Position numbers and translations under genes: made by a program. From Cheilinus undulatus (taxonomy: Eukaryota; Chordata; Actinopteri; Labriformes; Labridae): a stretch of 64,000 bases of DNA. Under the pieces are notes generated by a model, which searched no databases, was not told the origin of the DNA, and was given only the letters and a program-made list of their open reading frames with translations. The DNA is taken from NCBI RefSeq assembly GCF_018320785.1, contig NC_054881.1:14322275-14386274 (forward strand). Direction: 5' to 3'. Below are positions 11,091-24,001 of the stretch, piece after piece (positions within the stretch are counted from its first letter, which is position 1; the number at the start of each line of letters is the position of its first letter).

Positions 11091-14000
11091 ATGGCGTTCA
11101 GTTTTGGCGGCCCTGCGACCAACACAGCGGCAAGTAAGTGCTCTTAAATCATATTTGTAGGCATTTTAATGACACGGGAAATATTTGCATTAACACTAGA
11201 TACAAAGGTTCAACTGACACCGCCTATTTAGCTTCCGTTAGGCAGCCCATCACTCGATGGAGTCCTCTTAGCTCACGGTACATGTATGCTAACTGTGATG
11301 AAGTGCTTTCTAATTCCGAGGCATATGGTTAGCTGTTAAGTCCACGTTGTTACTTTTATTAGTATTCAAGTACGCTCGAATTATATGCGATTGAACTGTT
11401 AGCTAATAACCGTTACCTTAGCTGTAGTTGCTATAGATGCTAACGAATACATCACAAAGGCTTATCTGCATCTATCCTGCTCGACAGTAGTGTGCTCATA
11501 GAATACACAGGTGCATTTAAAAAATTAGATATCAAGCAAAAGTTTATTCCTCCCTTGAGTTACTTCGGAAAGTTACATTTATATATATTCAAGTGTCATC
11601 TCATACAAAGTGAACCATTTTGAGATTTTTTTTGTCTTAATCTTGATGAACACAGCTTACAGCTCATGGAAATTAAAAGTCCACTATCCAAGAATAGTAG
11701 AATATTTTGGAAAAGTTCAATTTGCAAAGGTTTCCTGAGCCTTGATTCCCCCAGTAAACACAACTGCAGTCATGGGGAAGACTCAACTCTTGTCCAGAAG
11801 ACAGATAACAAAGATGCACAAGCAACAGAGATGAGTTCAGCCTTCAGAAGATTGTCAAACAAAGCAGATTCAGAAACTTTGGGAGCCTCACAAGAAGTGG
11901 ACTTAGGCTGGAATCAGTGTTTTAAGAGCCAACACACACAGATGTGCCCAGGAAATGGACTACAGGTGTCATGTTCTTAGTGGAGAGCCAATCCTGAACT
12001 ACAGATGTTACAAGATCTCACCTGGGCTAAGGAGAAAAAGAACTGGACTGTTGCTCACTGGTCCAAAGCCTTATTTTTAGGTTAGACTAAATTTTGAATT
12101 TCATTTAGAAATAAAGGTCCCGCAGTCTAGAGGAAGATCAGAGTTTTCAGTTCTGACAGTCAGTGATGGTTTGAGGTGCCATGTCATCTGCTGGTGTTGG
12201 TCCACGGTGCTTTATCACGTCCAGAGTCAACGCTGTCAGTCGTCTACCAGGAGATTTTACAGCACTTCATGGTTCCATCTGCTGAGAAGCTTTATGGAGA
12301 TACCGATTCCCCTCTCTAGGAGGACTTGGCACCTGCCCACAGCGAAGCCAAAACTACCAGAAACTGGTTTACTGACCACTGTGTTACTGTGTTTGATTGG
12401 GCAGCCATCTAGCCTGACCTGAACCCCATAGAGAATCTCTGTGGTATTGTCAAGAGGAAAATTAGACACACTAGACTCAATAGTACAGAGGAGCTGAAGA
12501 CTGCTATCAGAGCAACCTGGACTTTATAACACTCCAGCAGTGCCACAGACTGATTGCCTTGCCTCCATGCCACATTGCCTAGATGCAGTAATTTGTGCAG
12601 AAGGAGCTTCAACCAATTACTGAGTGCTTAAATGAGCGTAATTCTCCAGAAGATCAACGTTTATATATTATGAATCCTTTGTTGGACTGGTGTTTTGTGA
12701 TATTCTAATATTTTGAGATGGTGGATTTTTGAATTGTATGAGCTGTAAGCCATAATCATCAAGATCAAAACAAAAAAGTCTTGAAATATTTCACTTTGTG
12801 TGAGATAAATCTGGAATATATTAAAGTTTCACTTCTTGAATTAAAACACAGGAAAAACTTTCCTGAACTTTTTCATGACATTCTAATTTTTTGAGATTCA
12901 CCTGTACTAGGGATGTAACGATACACTCATCTCCTGTATCAAGATACTGAGTTTACTGAGCCTTTTTTCTTTTTATTTTCTAACATAAAGTAATTGAAGT
13001 AATTTTATGAATAAATCTGATGGATTAACATTAGTTCTTTGTCAGTCTGAACATCAGAATCCATACTAGCTTCCTCCATGTCTGTATGCCCTTGTTTTTA
13101 AGGCACTGACATCAAACGAGAAGCTAAATGTAGACAGTGCTCTTTGCTTGTTAAGGATAAGTTTTTGAATATACTATTGGCAAATTAATACAAATTGTCC
13201 ATATTGCATGCATTTTTTAACTGTATTGTAAGGTATCGTTACATCCCCAGAATACACTGCAGCTGTAAATTTATTATCACTACACCCAACACTCATTGCA
13301 CTCTCTATGTTCTTGTGAAGACACATCCGGGTTTTCTTTTGGTTCATTTGGAGCCAAAACGACAGCATCAACCACATTTGGCTTTGGCGCTGCAGCCACT
13401 ACTACCACCACTGCCTCATCTGGATTTGGCAGTAAGTACAGAGTAATGACCCCCACTGAAGGAGGACACCTCTCCTCACCTGTCACCTGAAGTAAACACA
13501 TCTGCTCTGCTTTGTTTTTGATCATTGTTGTCACTGGTCAGTGAGTTCTTTCCAGAGTTGTCACAAGAGTTTACGCCAGACTTTTTTTTTGTCTCTGGCC
13601 TAGATGGATAGCAGTCCTCCAGAGTTCCAGCCATTTAGAAAAATTACATATACTTTACATCAAGGGTTCCCAAACTTTTCAGCATGTGACCCCCAGAATA
13701 ACAGTAGCACGTTGCAATAATGGACATATATACCAATTTAAATGATTTTTAATTTCTTTTTGTTGTTTTGGAAAGCATCCTGTGAACCCTCACCAGTGTG
13801 CAACCTCTGCTTTTGGTAGCCTCATTTGACCAATAACCTGCATTTAACAGCAATAAAACATCTGAAAACAGACACACTGTGATACACTTTTATGTCTGGG
13901 CTAAAGCAGGGCTGGTGTCTCATGTTTCTGTCAAAACCAGTGTTACAAACTGCTTCACACAACATCAAAGTCCCCCAATAAAAACACAATAGAAGAATAA

Positions 14001-17000
14001 ATTTGGAATTTAAAAGGTAAAGATACAAAATGTAATGGGGACAAATTAAAACTGGCTATATAAAAGAATAAAAGAGGATCGATAATTAGAGAAAAGATAA
14101 TATAAGACACAACCCTGAATCAGTGGTTGAATATATAAAGTCATCATCTGAAATAATTTAGGCATCATGGATAAAACAGATTTCACAGAAAAAAAGACAT
14201 GTCTTTAAAAGTGATTTAAAGAAGCAGCTGATGTAGCCTGTCTGAGATCCTGTCTGAGCTCGCTCCTCAGCCAGGGTGCTCCAAGCAAGCACTCGGTAAC
14301 TTTTTGTTTTTAAAGTTTGAGATGGGAACGCAGCAATTGCACCATGCCAAACACCAGAACTTGTCTCCTGACTCCTCAGAAATAGAGCAGTGTCATTTTT
14401 GTGTTACTTATTAAGACTGATAGTAGTGCACAGCTGCTTGGCAATCTTTTTCAATGGCTAACACCTGGGAGTGTCTCCCCCACAGGGGATGAGGTGGTTG
14501 AAATGGGACTAACCCTCTGCTGTCAAAGTAATTTTCCTCTTAATTTCTGTAAATTCTGTCTGCTGGTGTGACTAACTGCCTTTGCTATCTCTACTTTTTC
14601 ATCAAAGCTCTTACAGCCCCTGGTTTTGGGGCGACCACCACCACTGCGGCTGCACCAGCCACAGGATTTAGTTTTGGCTCCACCAACACTGGTAAGATAC
14701 GCTAAATAGATGTGAAAAAGCATGTCCATCTTTAGCACTTTTTTACTCCTGTCTCTTTTAGATCTTTTGATGACTGTTTCTACATTTATTAAGGCCAAAT
14801 AATAGACTGTATATGAGAAGACGATGTAGTATTGGTGTAAAAATAACAGCTATTGCTTTAACCGATTCTGCTCATGTATAATCGTAAATGACTTGACATT
14901 ATTAGGGGTGGAAAGCATTCTTGTTTCCTGCCCCTATGTCCACTGCTTGTATACAGTCTATTGGCCATACTAAGCCTGACCTTTTACCATTTAACTCCTT
15001 CATGTCATTCTCTCTTTCTCGCTGCCTGCCTCTGCTGGCTGCAGGATTTGGGGGGCTGGGAGCTGGAAACACCACGGCTGGTGGGTTTAGTTTTGGGGGG
15101 TTTGGTTTAAATGCCAACCCAGCAGCAGTCAGCTTTAATGTGGGGTGCTTTGGTACAGCAACCACCACTGGCACTGTTTTCAATTTTGGTAATAGCCTGG
15201 CTAGCACAGGTAGATGACCTTTGTGATTAATAAATCAGTACAGTCTGTGTTTGTAAACACTCATTTTCATCCATTTTCACGTCTATATGGTGCACTTGTT
15301 TTTCATCCCAGGTGTTTGTGTCATTTAATGTCTTACATTGTTGTTTTCCACTTGCATGAGGAGAATAACTTTGACATTATGCACTTATATCATTAGATTC
15401 CTTTTAATAAGACAGCAAATGAAGGATTGAAACAAATCTGGTTTGCATTTTATTAATTCTAAAAGGAAAGACATGATATATTTTAAAATTATTTGTCAAA
15501 TGCAGCAGTTTCATCCTTTTCTTTTCTGTCACATCTTTTTTCTTCTCCTTCTTTTCCCATTATTTGCATTGTTTCTCAGGTGCTTTTGGTGGCTTTGGGA
15601 CGACTACTACTACTGCCACTGCTCCTGGGTCCACCTTTAGCTTTGCAGCTCCTTCCAATACCACAGGTCTGCGGCACGGCTCGGTTCAACCTCAGAATTT
15701 GTTGAATTTGGCCTAGTTTTTGTCATTTTTTTGTTTATGAACATGACTGCACACACTAAGTTTTAAAAGAGGACAGGGGAGTATCATGAAATGGGATTTG
15801 ATTAGTGCTGCGCAATTAATTAAAATGCTATCGTGATATTAGGCTGTGCGATTACATAATCACATAAAGGCTGCAATAACTACTGTACTAAGAAGTATTT
15901 GAAGGAAAATAAATGCAGAAAGGCCTTTATGTTAACAATAAAGCCACTAATAATACCTTTATTTTCATGATTTTAAAAGGTAAAACTTTAATTTGGGAAA
16001 TTATTCAGCTATTTAGCATATAGCATTTTTGATTTGAGAAATACACATATTAAACAATCATTTTTCTTTGCATTTTCCAGCAAACTGTTAATAAAAGCAT
16101 TTCTTCCATTCCTATCCCTCACTCTGTGCTGTGCATACTGTGCTGTCTTATCCTTAACAATAATCCCCTCTGCAAAGCCGCAGCATGTTTCCTAAACACA
16201 GAAGTCTTTACCAGCATTATTCTCATGCTTTTGACTCTTTTTGATTGTCCTGACGTGTTCTTCTTTTCCAGGAGGCCTGTTTGGTAACACCCAGAACAAA
16301 GGCTTTGGGTTCTCCTCTGGACTCGGCACTGGGACCGCCACTGGGACAACAGGGTTTGGAACTGGGTTAGGAACAACCAGCCTGGGTGGAGGCTTTGCAT
16401 GCTTTAATATCCAGCAGCCTCAGCAACAGCAAGGTGAAGTCATGTTTAAGATTATCAGCATAAATTTAAGGGGTGCTACGTGCTTTCATCATAAAAGCTA
16501 CATACTCACTCTGATAAAACAATAGACCAGTGCTTCTAAAGTTGTGGGCTGGGGCCCTCTGGTGGGTCCCAGAAGTACTGGGGGGGAACCATTTGCAATA
16601 AAGAAATAAAACATAAACCTAATTTTAAAAATTAAAATAAAGTTGAAGTCCCAGAATGAAATAAACACAGCCAGAAGATTTAACTCCCATTTATTTATTT
16701 TTCTGATGTCTGTTGTCATGGTTTAAATGGTGATGGATAAATTGGTGACACTGTTAAATATTTTACTCTGGCACATCACAATTTAAAGAAATTATCAGTG
16801 TCTTTGGAGACTTTAGGGTTTCTTGGACAGAATTTATAGGGTCACAGACTTTGTTTAGTGATAGGAATATTGGAAAGGAGAATATAGGTGGCTTTGCAGA
16901 TGCCTGCTCAAAACAAATTCAGGGGGCGTTCTTAATTTTATTTTGTGACTCTGCAAAGGCTTTCCTATTAAAGCTAATGTCCTCAAACAGTAATTATCTG

Positions 17001-20000
17001 TACATGAAGTAAAAACATGGAGGGAAGTTCTTTCAGTCTCATGTTATGGATTTAAAGGAGTTTTGCTGGGCCCCAGAAGATTTTCAGGTTTCACTTTGGA
17101 CCGCGGCATCATCAAGTATGTATGTCTATAAAATATGGGGGGTACAACAGCTTTCAAAAAGTGAAACCAAAGTATCTGGTGCTCCCCGCACTGACTGGCT
17201 GCAGTTATAAGCTCCAAATCTTCCATGTTAACAGATGGGAAATGGACCAAGCTGCAAGGGAAATAAATGCATGTTGAATTAATCTTCATCAAATGAAAAT
17301 AATCATTATCATGCTCTAGATACAGTTAATGAGTGAAAAGGAAAAGTGAAACATTTACCACCCTTTCTTGGAAGATGATTTAGAATGCAGCTTATGTTAT
17401 TGTCGTCATTTTTTGTTGTGAACTGATAAAATTAACAGCTTACACAACAACTCTGACACTATGCTGTACACATGCTTATAACTACAGAGGGTGACTAACA
17501 CTTTATAGCCTCAACATCATCATTAGTCAAACAGTTTACTTCAAAGTAGAACAAAAAGATTGTGCAGCTACAGCATGCAAGACTTTCAAAATTATAATCA
17601 TAATCAACATCTGCTCTTATGTTCCCTTTCTTTCTATCTTTCTTTCTTTCACAGGGGGCTTGTTTGGTCAGCAGGCCCAGCAGCCAGGTCAGCCTCAGCC
17701 CACCCAGCTTTACCAGCAGGTCACAGCTCTGTCAGCTCCCACCTTATTAGGGGATGAGCGTGACTCCATCTTAGCCAAATGGAACCAGCTCCAGGCTTAC
17801 TGGGGCACCGGAAAGGGCTACTACAGCAACAACACCCCACCTGTAGACTTTACCCTTGAGAATCCATTCTGCAGGTTTAAGGTAATGAATGATGGAGTGG
17901 TAGAAGCATTTTTATGTTTATTTGAATATTAAACAGTCTTCCTCTTCTGCGTTTGTTTTCTAGGCGGTGGGCTATAGCTGTGCTCCAGTGAGTAAGGATG
18001 AGGATGGTTTAGTGGTTCTAGTTCTGAATAAAAAGGAAGCTGATGTTCGAGCTCAGCAGCAACAGCTGGTGGAGTCACTTCACAAGATTCTTGGAAACAA
18101 CCAGTCCCTCACTGTCAATGTAGATGGGGTCAAACCTCTTCCCAGTGACCAGTAAGCCACTTTAGCATGTCATGTGTTATTTGCTTTTTCTTTCAGAGAG
18201 ATTTGTAGCTGTCAGAAATTGTGTTTATTTAAAAATGTGTGATCTCAACCACAACTCTTCTGTGTCTCAGGACGGAGGTGATCATTTATCTCGTGGAGCG
18301 TTCACCTAATGGCACCTCAAAGCGAATTCCAGCCTCCACCCTTCTCAGTTATCTGGAGCAGGCCCACATTAAGAATCAGCTCACACAGATTGGAGTTGCC
18401 ATGTCCGTCACACGCACAGAGCTGTCTCCGGCACAGCTCAAACAGCTGCTGCAAAATGCACCTGCAGGTAAATGTTTAAAATGGTAGTCCACATATTGTT
18501 GTTATGGACATTGTTGTCTGAGGATGTTATTTCTTCCCAATAGGAGTGGACCCCATAATCTGGGAGCAGGCTAAAGTGGACAACCCAGACCCTGAGAAGT
18601 AAGCTTGCAAGGAACATCTAATTAAGACTTTTCAGTAATGCTGGTGCCTATAAAAAGTATTGAACCCCTTAGATGTTAATTAGGCTTGTCTGGCCAAAAA
18701 AAAAAAAAGACAAACACTTTAATCTCAAAAAAATGTTCTCCAGATTGATCCCAGTGCCCATGGTGGGGTTTAAAGAACTGCTCTGCCGGCTGCAAATCCA
18801 GGAACAGATGACCAAACAGCACCAGACCAGGGTGGATGTAAGTGAGATCTCTGCTGTCTATTCTTAATGGTTTCCTGGATGTGAAAAAAACCCACTGGGT
18901 GTCAATGTAGAGCATCCTGATTACCAAGGGAGGAAATTTGAAACACATTTTTTTGCCTTTACAAATACCGCTGTAAGAGAACGTGCCAGATGCTTTGAAC
19001 TAATTTTAGCTTTTGCCTGTAGCCTTGTTTTTTTTTAAGATAATTTTGTTGCTAATATATTTACATGCAAGCACCATTCATTATTCTTAAACAGAAGAGA
19101 CTAAAAGTGTCTCTGAAAACAAACAGATTATGCCCAAATCAAAATCAGTTTCTTTATATAATCAAATGCTGCAAATGAAAGATATAACACAAAGTTATCA
19201 GGACAGATAGTCCTTTAGGTTTGAATTGAAATGAATAAGTCACATATGCTGTTCCAGATCATCTCAAATGACATCAGTGAGCTGCAGAAAAATCAGGCGA
19301 CCACGGTGGCAAAGATCGCCCAATACAAGAGGAAGCTGATGGATCTCTCCCACCGGGTGCTGCAGGTAGCTTCTTGCATTTCAGACAGTGACACAGAACA
19401 ATAAGTTTGCATTTTATACAGTTTCACTGAATACATGGCTCTATCTTGGGGTGTCAAACTTAGGGCCCAGGGGCAAAATCCGGCCCGCAAAATTATAACA
19501 TATTTCTGTTATGACTGGCCCATCCGTGTGAAGTCTGCAGATTTCCTCCTTTTTTTTTTTTTTTAATTAAAATGTAAACTTATCCTTGATGATTTAAGAT
19601 ATCCTTAAGTCATAGAATTTGAAAAAGGAGAAAGATAATATAAAAAGTCAGGAATGTGGGAAAAAAATTAATTTGTGTTTCTAATTTAATATTTTCAATT
19701 TTGCGTCTCACAAGTCACACTCAAACTTAGGATTTTGACGTTTTATTTTGTACTTTGAGCATTTCAACTGATCATTTTTACTTCTTATATAATATTTTAA
19801 GCTTTCAAAATTCACAATTTTAAATTTTAAGTTATATTTTGACCTTTTTAACTAATTATTTTGTATTTTATCTCATATCCACTCCTAACTTCGACTTCAT
19901 AATCCCATAGTTTGACCTTTTAGACTTACAATTTAAAAATTTGAATCATATTTTGACTTTTAATTTCATGATTACAAATTTTATTTCATGTTTTGACTCA

Positions 20001-21979
20001 TGATTCAAAACTCTTGATTTTGACTTTTTTTCTAATATATTTGGCTTTTTAAAACATTTTGTAATTTCATGTTTAACCGTTTTGATCTTACTAATTTCTT
20101 TTCTTAGATTTTGAGCCTTTAAACTCGTCTTTTTAAATTTTCAAATTTCAAAGTCATTTATCATCAGTGCTAAGTTTTTTTCGTATTCTATTCCTGGTGA
20201 AATGAGGTTGACAGTTTATAGTTAAAAAGTGACCCTGTCAGGCCCTCAGGTTAGACCTGAATCCAGAATCCTGCCCCTGCTGTGATTGAGTTTGACACCC
20301 CTGCCCTATCTTTTTACCCTGTTTCGTCCACTATTCTCCAGTGTTTCTTGTTTATCCCTCTCTGTTGTCTTTTTTCTTGAAGGTGTTGATCAAACAGGAG
20401 ATTCAGAGGAAAAGTGGTTATGCTATCCAAGTGGATGAGGAGCACCTCAGGGTGCAGCTGGACACCATTCAGTCAGAGCTCAATGCCCCCACACAGTTCA
20501 AGGTAAGTTTGGCCCATTTTTCACTCTCTGAGGACGGTAACTAGACTGAGAGGTAAAAATTACTAAGTCCATGAAACATTTCATTGCTTTCTGGGCAAAT
20601 ATTAGATATATTCTTCTGTGACACCGAACACAAAATGTCTTTCAGGAAATTTTACCTGAGTCTGTGCTTTTTCTTTTTACAGGGTCGGTTGAATGAATTG
20701 ATGTCTCAAATCCGCATGCAGAATCACTTTGGAGCTGTCAGATCAGAAGAGCGCTACAGCGTTGATGCAGACCTTCTCAGAGAAATTAAACAAGTAAGTC
20801 AGCACCTTTACACAGTCTGTACCTTTACAGAAAGTCTGTACCCTGTCATGGTAGTTCCAGATGAGGATTTTTCTCTGATGATCAAACTAGAGGTCAAATT
20901 CAGACTAGCCAACCAGTTTAGGAAATGAGAAGCCACTACATTTATTTAACACAACTAAACACTGTCCAAAGCAGTTTTACCTGTAGCATATTTAAATGTT
21001 TGAGAACATCTGATCACATTCTCCAGTAACTGATGGTTGCTTTAAATGCTGCTGAAACGTGTGGCACTTTGCGACATGCATTACTCTACAGGAGAACAAT
21101 GTTAACTTGAGTTTGAGTGTGACCAGTGTTAGCAGTGCACTCCAGCAGTCTTCAGTCCGTCTTAGAGGTTAATGTCAACATCCCTGAGCTGAACTTGGTT
21201 GCACATTGTTCCACTGAAGTGCTTGTATGCCAGTTTGGCTGCACTGCTCCTACTAGCTGCTATTGGTTCACTGTGCTGGTTTACATCTGGGTAGAAGAGC
21301 TAGGGGAAAAAAAGCTACAGCTTTGCGAGTGACTGACTGATTATCACTTAAAGCACTGATTCCCAGACTTTTTCTGCCAGGCCCCATTTGGCAGACAATT
21401 TTTCAAAGCCAGCAGTCAGGGATCCTGTGTCTATGGGCACCGTAACCCTTGACTTGTTGCAAGAGTATATCTGAAGCAGAACCAACAGACCTTCCTAAAG
21501 AAAAGTTGTTCTTCCATCTATAAAGACAAACCAATAACCAAATCAGCTGTGATACCCATAATTGAAATTGTACACAGGATCTTGTTTCCAGATGGTTATC
21601 AGCATGTCTGCTGCTCTCCAACTCATTGGTTTCTGGTCAAACAGTGAGGCAGAGAGGAAGCTTACTGTATGACAATATTTGTCTAAAAATCTGCTCTGAA
21701 AGTTGCATACTAAACCCTTAAGTTTAATAACCTTTCACATCCCTGATTCAGACCTCAACAGTTTGGTTTTCATACTCTCCTTTAAATATATTTGAAGACT
21801 TAAAGTATTTCCTTAACTAAAAACATTTCTCCTTTATCTTTCCCTTTCAGCACTTAAAACAGCAGCAGGAGGGTTTAAGTCATTTGATCAGTGTCATCAA
21901 AGACGACTTGGAAGACATCAAACTCATAGAGCACGGGCTGAGCGACAGTGGACACATGAGAGGAGGCATCCTGAGCTGA
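11091..21979 (+). CDS. nup54: Nucleoporin Nup54, 15 exons
   Basis: Channel nucleoporin of the Nup62-Nup58-Nup54 complex that lines the nuclear pore (family knowledge). Exons: 11091-11133, 13321-13431, 14608-14691, 15045-15209, 15580-15666, 16272-16433, 17655-17881, 17964-18151, 18271-18467, 18544-18598, 18744-18837, 19258-19365, 20383-20502, 20683-20793, 21851-21979. All are GT-AG and phase-consistent; total 1881 nt, 626 aa. Residues 1 to about 217 (exons 1-6) form a Gly/Thr/Ala-rich FG-repeat region with FSFGG, SFGA, GFGFG, GLFGN and GLFGQ motifs. Exon 7 starts the conserved core (SAPTLLGDERDSILAKWNQL, GTGKGYY), followed by the alpha/beta region (DEDGLVVLVLNKKEAD, VIYLVERSPNGTSKR) and C-terminal coiled-coil segments (AQYKRKLMDLSHRVLQ, VLIKQEIQRKSGYAIQ, LMSQIRMQNHFGAVRSEERY). 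It ends MRGGILS. The FG part is longer than in human Nup54 (507 aa overall), the extra length being spread over exons 2-6. Confidence 0.96.
11504..12906 (+). mobile_element. Degraded Tc1-like element in nup54 intron 1
   Basis: The ends carry related inverted termini. The left reads CAGGTGCATTTAAAAAATTAG from 11509; the right, reverse complemented, reads CAGGTGAATCTCAAAAAATT from about 12904. TA flanks both sides. Transposase remnants lie on the plus strand at about 11758-11980 and 12160-12640 (relics of a VMVWG-type block, a DLNPIEN-type block and the C terminus). Many stops and frameshifts mean it cannot be autonomous. Confidence 0.78.
12910..13247. mobile_element. hAT-type MITE, 338 bp
   Basis: Perfect 15-bp terminal inverted repeats, GGGATGTAACGATAC at 12910-12924 and its complement at 13233-13247, flank an AT-rich non-coding core. 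It sits immediately beside the Tc1 remnant and ends 73 bp before nup54 exon 2. No clean 8-bp target duplication is visible, perhaps because of decay. Confidence 0.78.
19447..20303. mobile_element. hAT-type non-autonomous element in nup54 intron 12
   Basis: The terminal inverted repeats contain GGGGTGTCAAACT (19448-19460) and its exact complement (20289-20301). Flanks CTCTATCT (19439-19446) and CCCTATCT (20304-20311) form an 8-bp target duplication with one mismatch, as expected for hAT. The interior is AT-rich and filled with degenerate TTTTGACTTTTAATTTC-like units; no coding is seen. Confidence 0.75.
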
Positions 21980-22312
21980 GTTTATCCTACATAGAAACAC
22001 GCTCACATGCTTGGACTCTTGGTAGCAGTCCTCCTAAAAAGCACCATGCCCCTCATCCACACAAGGAAAACACCTCTCTGGTCATGGTATTAAAATAATC
22101 TCAACAACAACTTGCTAATCTGCTCTTTCTAGACTGAAATCTTCATGGAAAGACTCTCTAATAACAGCTGGCTTACACTATAATAAATCAGATTAAAAAA
22201 GTTGGACTATGAATGTATCAAGCATGTTAACAAGTCATTGAGTTGAGTGTGTCAGTATTGATAATTTGTAAATACATTTTGTATTTCTTTTTTATGCTGT
22301 TGTTGGAATATA

Positions 22313-22318
22313 AATAAA
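22313..22318 (+). promoter_or_regulatory. nup54 poly(A) signal
   Basis: AATAAA lies about 335 bp past the nup54 stop codon in an AT-rich 3' UTR. The first canonical signal close to a plausible transcript end. Confidence 0.65.
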
Positions 22319-22339
22319 TTTCATTTAATCTGAAAAGAA

Positions 22340-23854
22340 AAGGAATGCTATATTTTTTTCCTTGCATACATTACCACAGGTAAGCCTGTTTTAATTTTTT
22401 TTTCTATCTAAACTGTTTTTCCATCCTGAGAAGGAATGTACAGAGGCATTGTTTGGTTTATGGGCCTTATTTTGTCTCTCTGTTTACGCTCACTAAAAAC
22501 CTCTCCTGTGTTTCGTCAAACAACGGCTTGAGTTGATAGGATTCATGTCCTGGATTCACCACCCCATAGGACTGAAAGGATGACTCACAGTTGAACTGAT
22601 AGAGCAGCCACTGAATGATAATGATAATGATTGGGATTTAAACATACAACCAAATTTAGCTTTTTATGAGACGATGACAACAGATGGGACATAATTTTGT
22701 GGTGACACGTGACATTTCAAGTGCAATGTCCATACTTAGGTCACAGACCTGGTTGCTCGGTCACAGGATTCGAAAATTAATTCATTTGAATGAAAACGGG
22801 ATCAAAGACTTTTCAATCCAAACGAACAGAGAGACAGCAGCAAATTTCTGATTGGAAACACTTTAACTGATGTTTTTTTTCTCCTGCAAAGTGTTTAACA
22901 CGGGAGACCTGGGTTTTTTTTAATAAAAAGATTAAAACTCTTAGACTTAAAGATGCAGAAACATGAAAAACATTTAAATATTCACTCTGTATTTGGCTGA
23001 TCACATTAAAGCAGAATTTTGTCAAAATGACAAGAAATCATTCAAATTTGGAAGCCTTTTAATCAATTATTTGCTGATTAAATCATCCAAATCTTTCCAA
23101 CCAAATCCCCTTGTTAATGACCTGACAATAAGATAAGATAGGACAACTGTACTGTCTTGTGAGATAATTGAAGTGTTTTCATTAATTCACAGTTTCTATA
23201 ATGAAAGATGATTGATTATTTTAAAAAAAGAGTGTAATTTGGGTTGCGTTTAAGTAGAAATGTTATTGAACTAGGCTCAGAAAGTAGAGGCATCAGGAAT
23301 TTTGAGCTCATTTGAGGTGTCCCGAAGCCTAATATAACCTACATAATAATCAAAGGATAACACCTCTCAAATTGATTTTATTTACAAAACATCATCTTGG
23401 TTTTTTGAATAGTTGTGTAAAAATCATGCAGAAATAATGTGTTACTGGCCTGAAAATTCTGGATCAAGGTGAAGAAATCTTGTTCACTGAAAAGACTTAG
23501 AAGAGCTGTGAACAAAGCTCCTGAGTAACAGCTCCATCTTGTGGTCTTTTGTGTAACTGTAAAATCAGTTTTGATTTTGTGTGATGACTGAACAAAAATG
23601 ACTTCAATATAACAAATACAAAACACCATGTCACATCAAGACTTTCCTTTAGGGTGTAGATAGTTGACAACATGTAATCAAAAAAGGCTTTAAAACTAAA
23701 TTTTTGTTGGAAATCCTATAAAAATATGTCTGTGACTTTTGGTTTTATTGATGATTATTGAATGGAGGTTATGACTGGTCGTCAGGTGAAGACTTTTTTC
23801 AACATGAAATGTCTGCATTGATCAAAATCTGAAACTTTGTGTCTGTGTCTTCAG
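22340..23854. other. Intergenic, nothing recognised
   Basis: AT-rich DNA between nup54 and the exon-like island. Open frames are short and show no family resemblance. No RNA gene or clear repeat was recognised. Confidence 0.5.
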
Positions 23855-23998
23855 AGGAACTACTGTGCCTTGATGGGCTACACCCTGGTCCAGGGGCCAG
23901 GCTGGTCCAGCCAGAGGTTGATCCTCAGGAGCATCCCCTCAGCAGCCAGTCCACCCAAGTGTCCCACGGTTGCGCCTCCATGCTCTCCCTCTACAGAG
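23855..23998 (+). other. Orphan exon-like island, 144 bp
   Basis: A 144-bp GC-rich segment stands out from AT-rich surroundings. A pyrimidine-biased stretch ending TCTGTGTCTTCAG precedes it, and GAG followed by GT ends it. Two forward frames are open throughout and the length is a multiple of three. I do not recognise either translation, and no partner exon, start or stop is evident nearby. It could be an exon of an unannotated transcript, a relic exon or chance. A Tc1-like element begins 4 bp after its end. Confidence 0.3.
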
Positions 23999-24001
23999 GT
24001 A

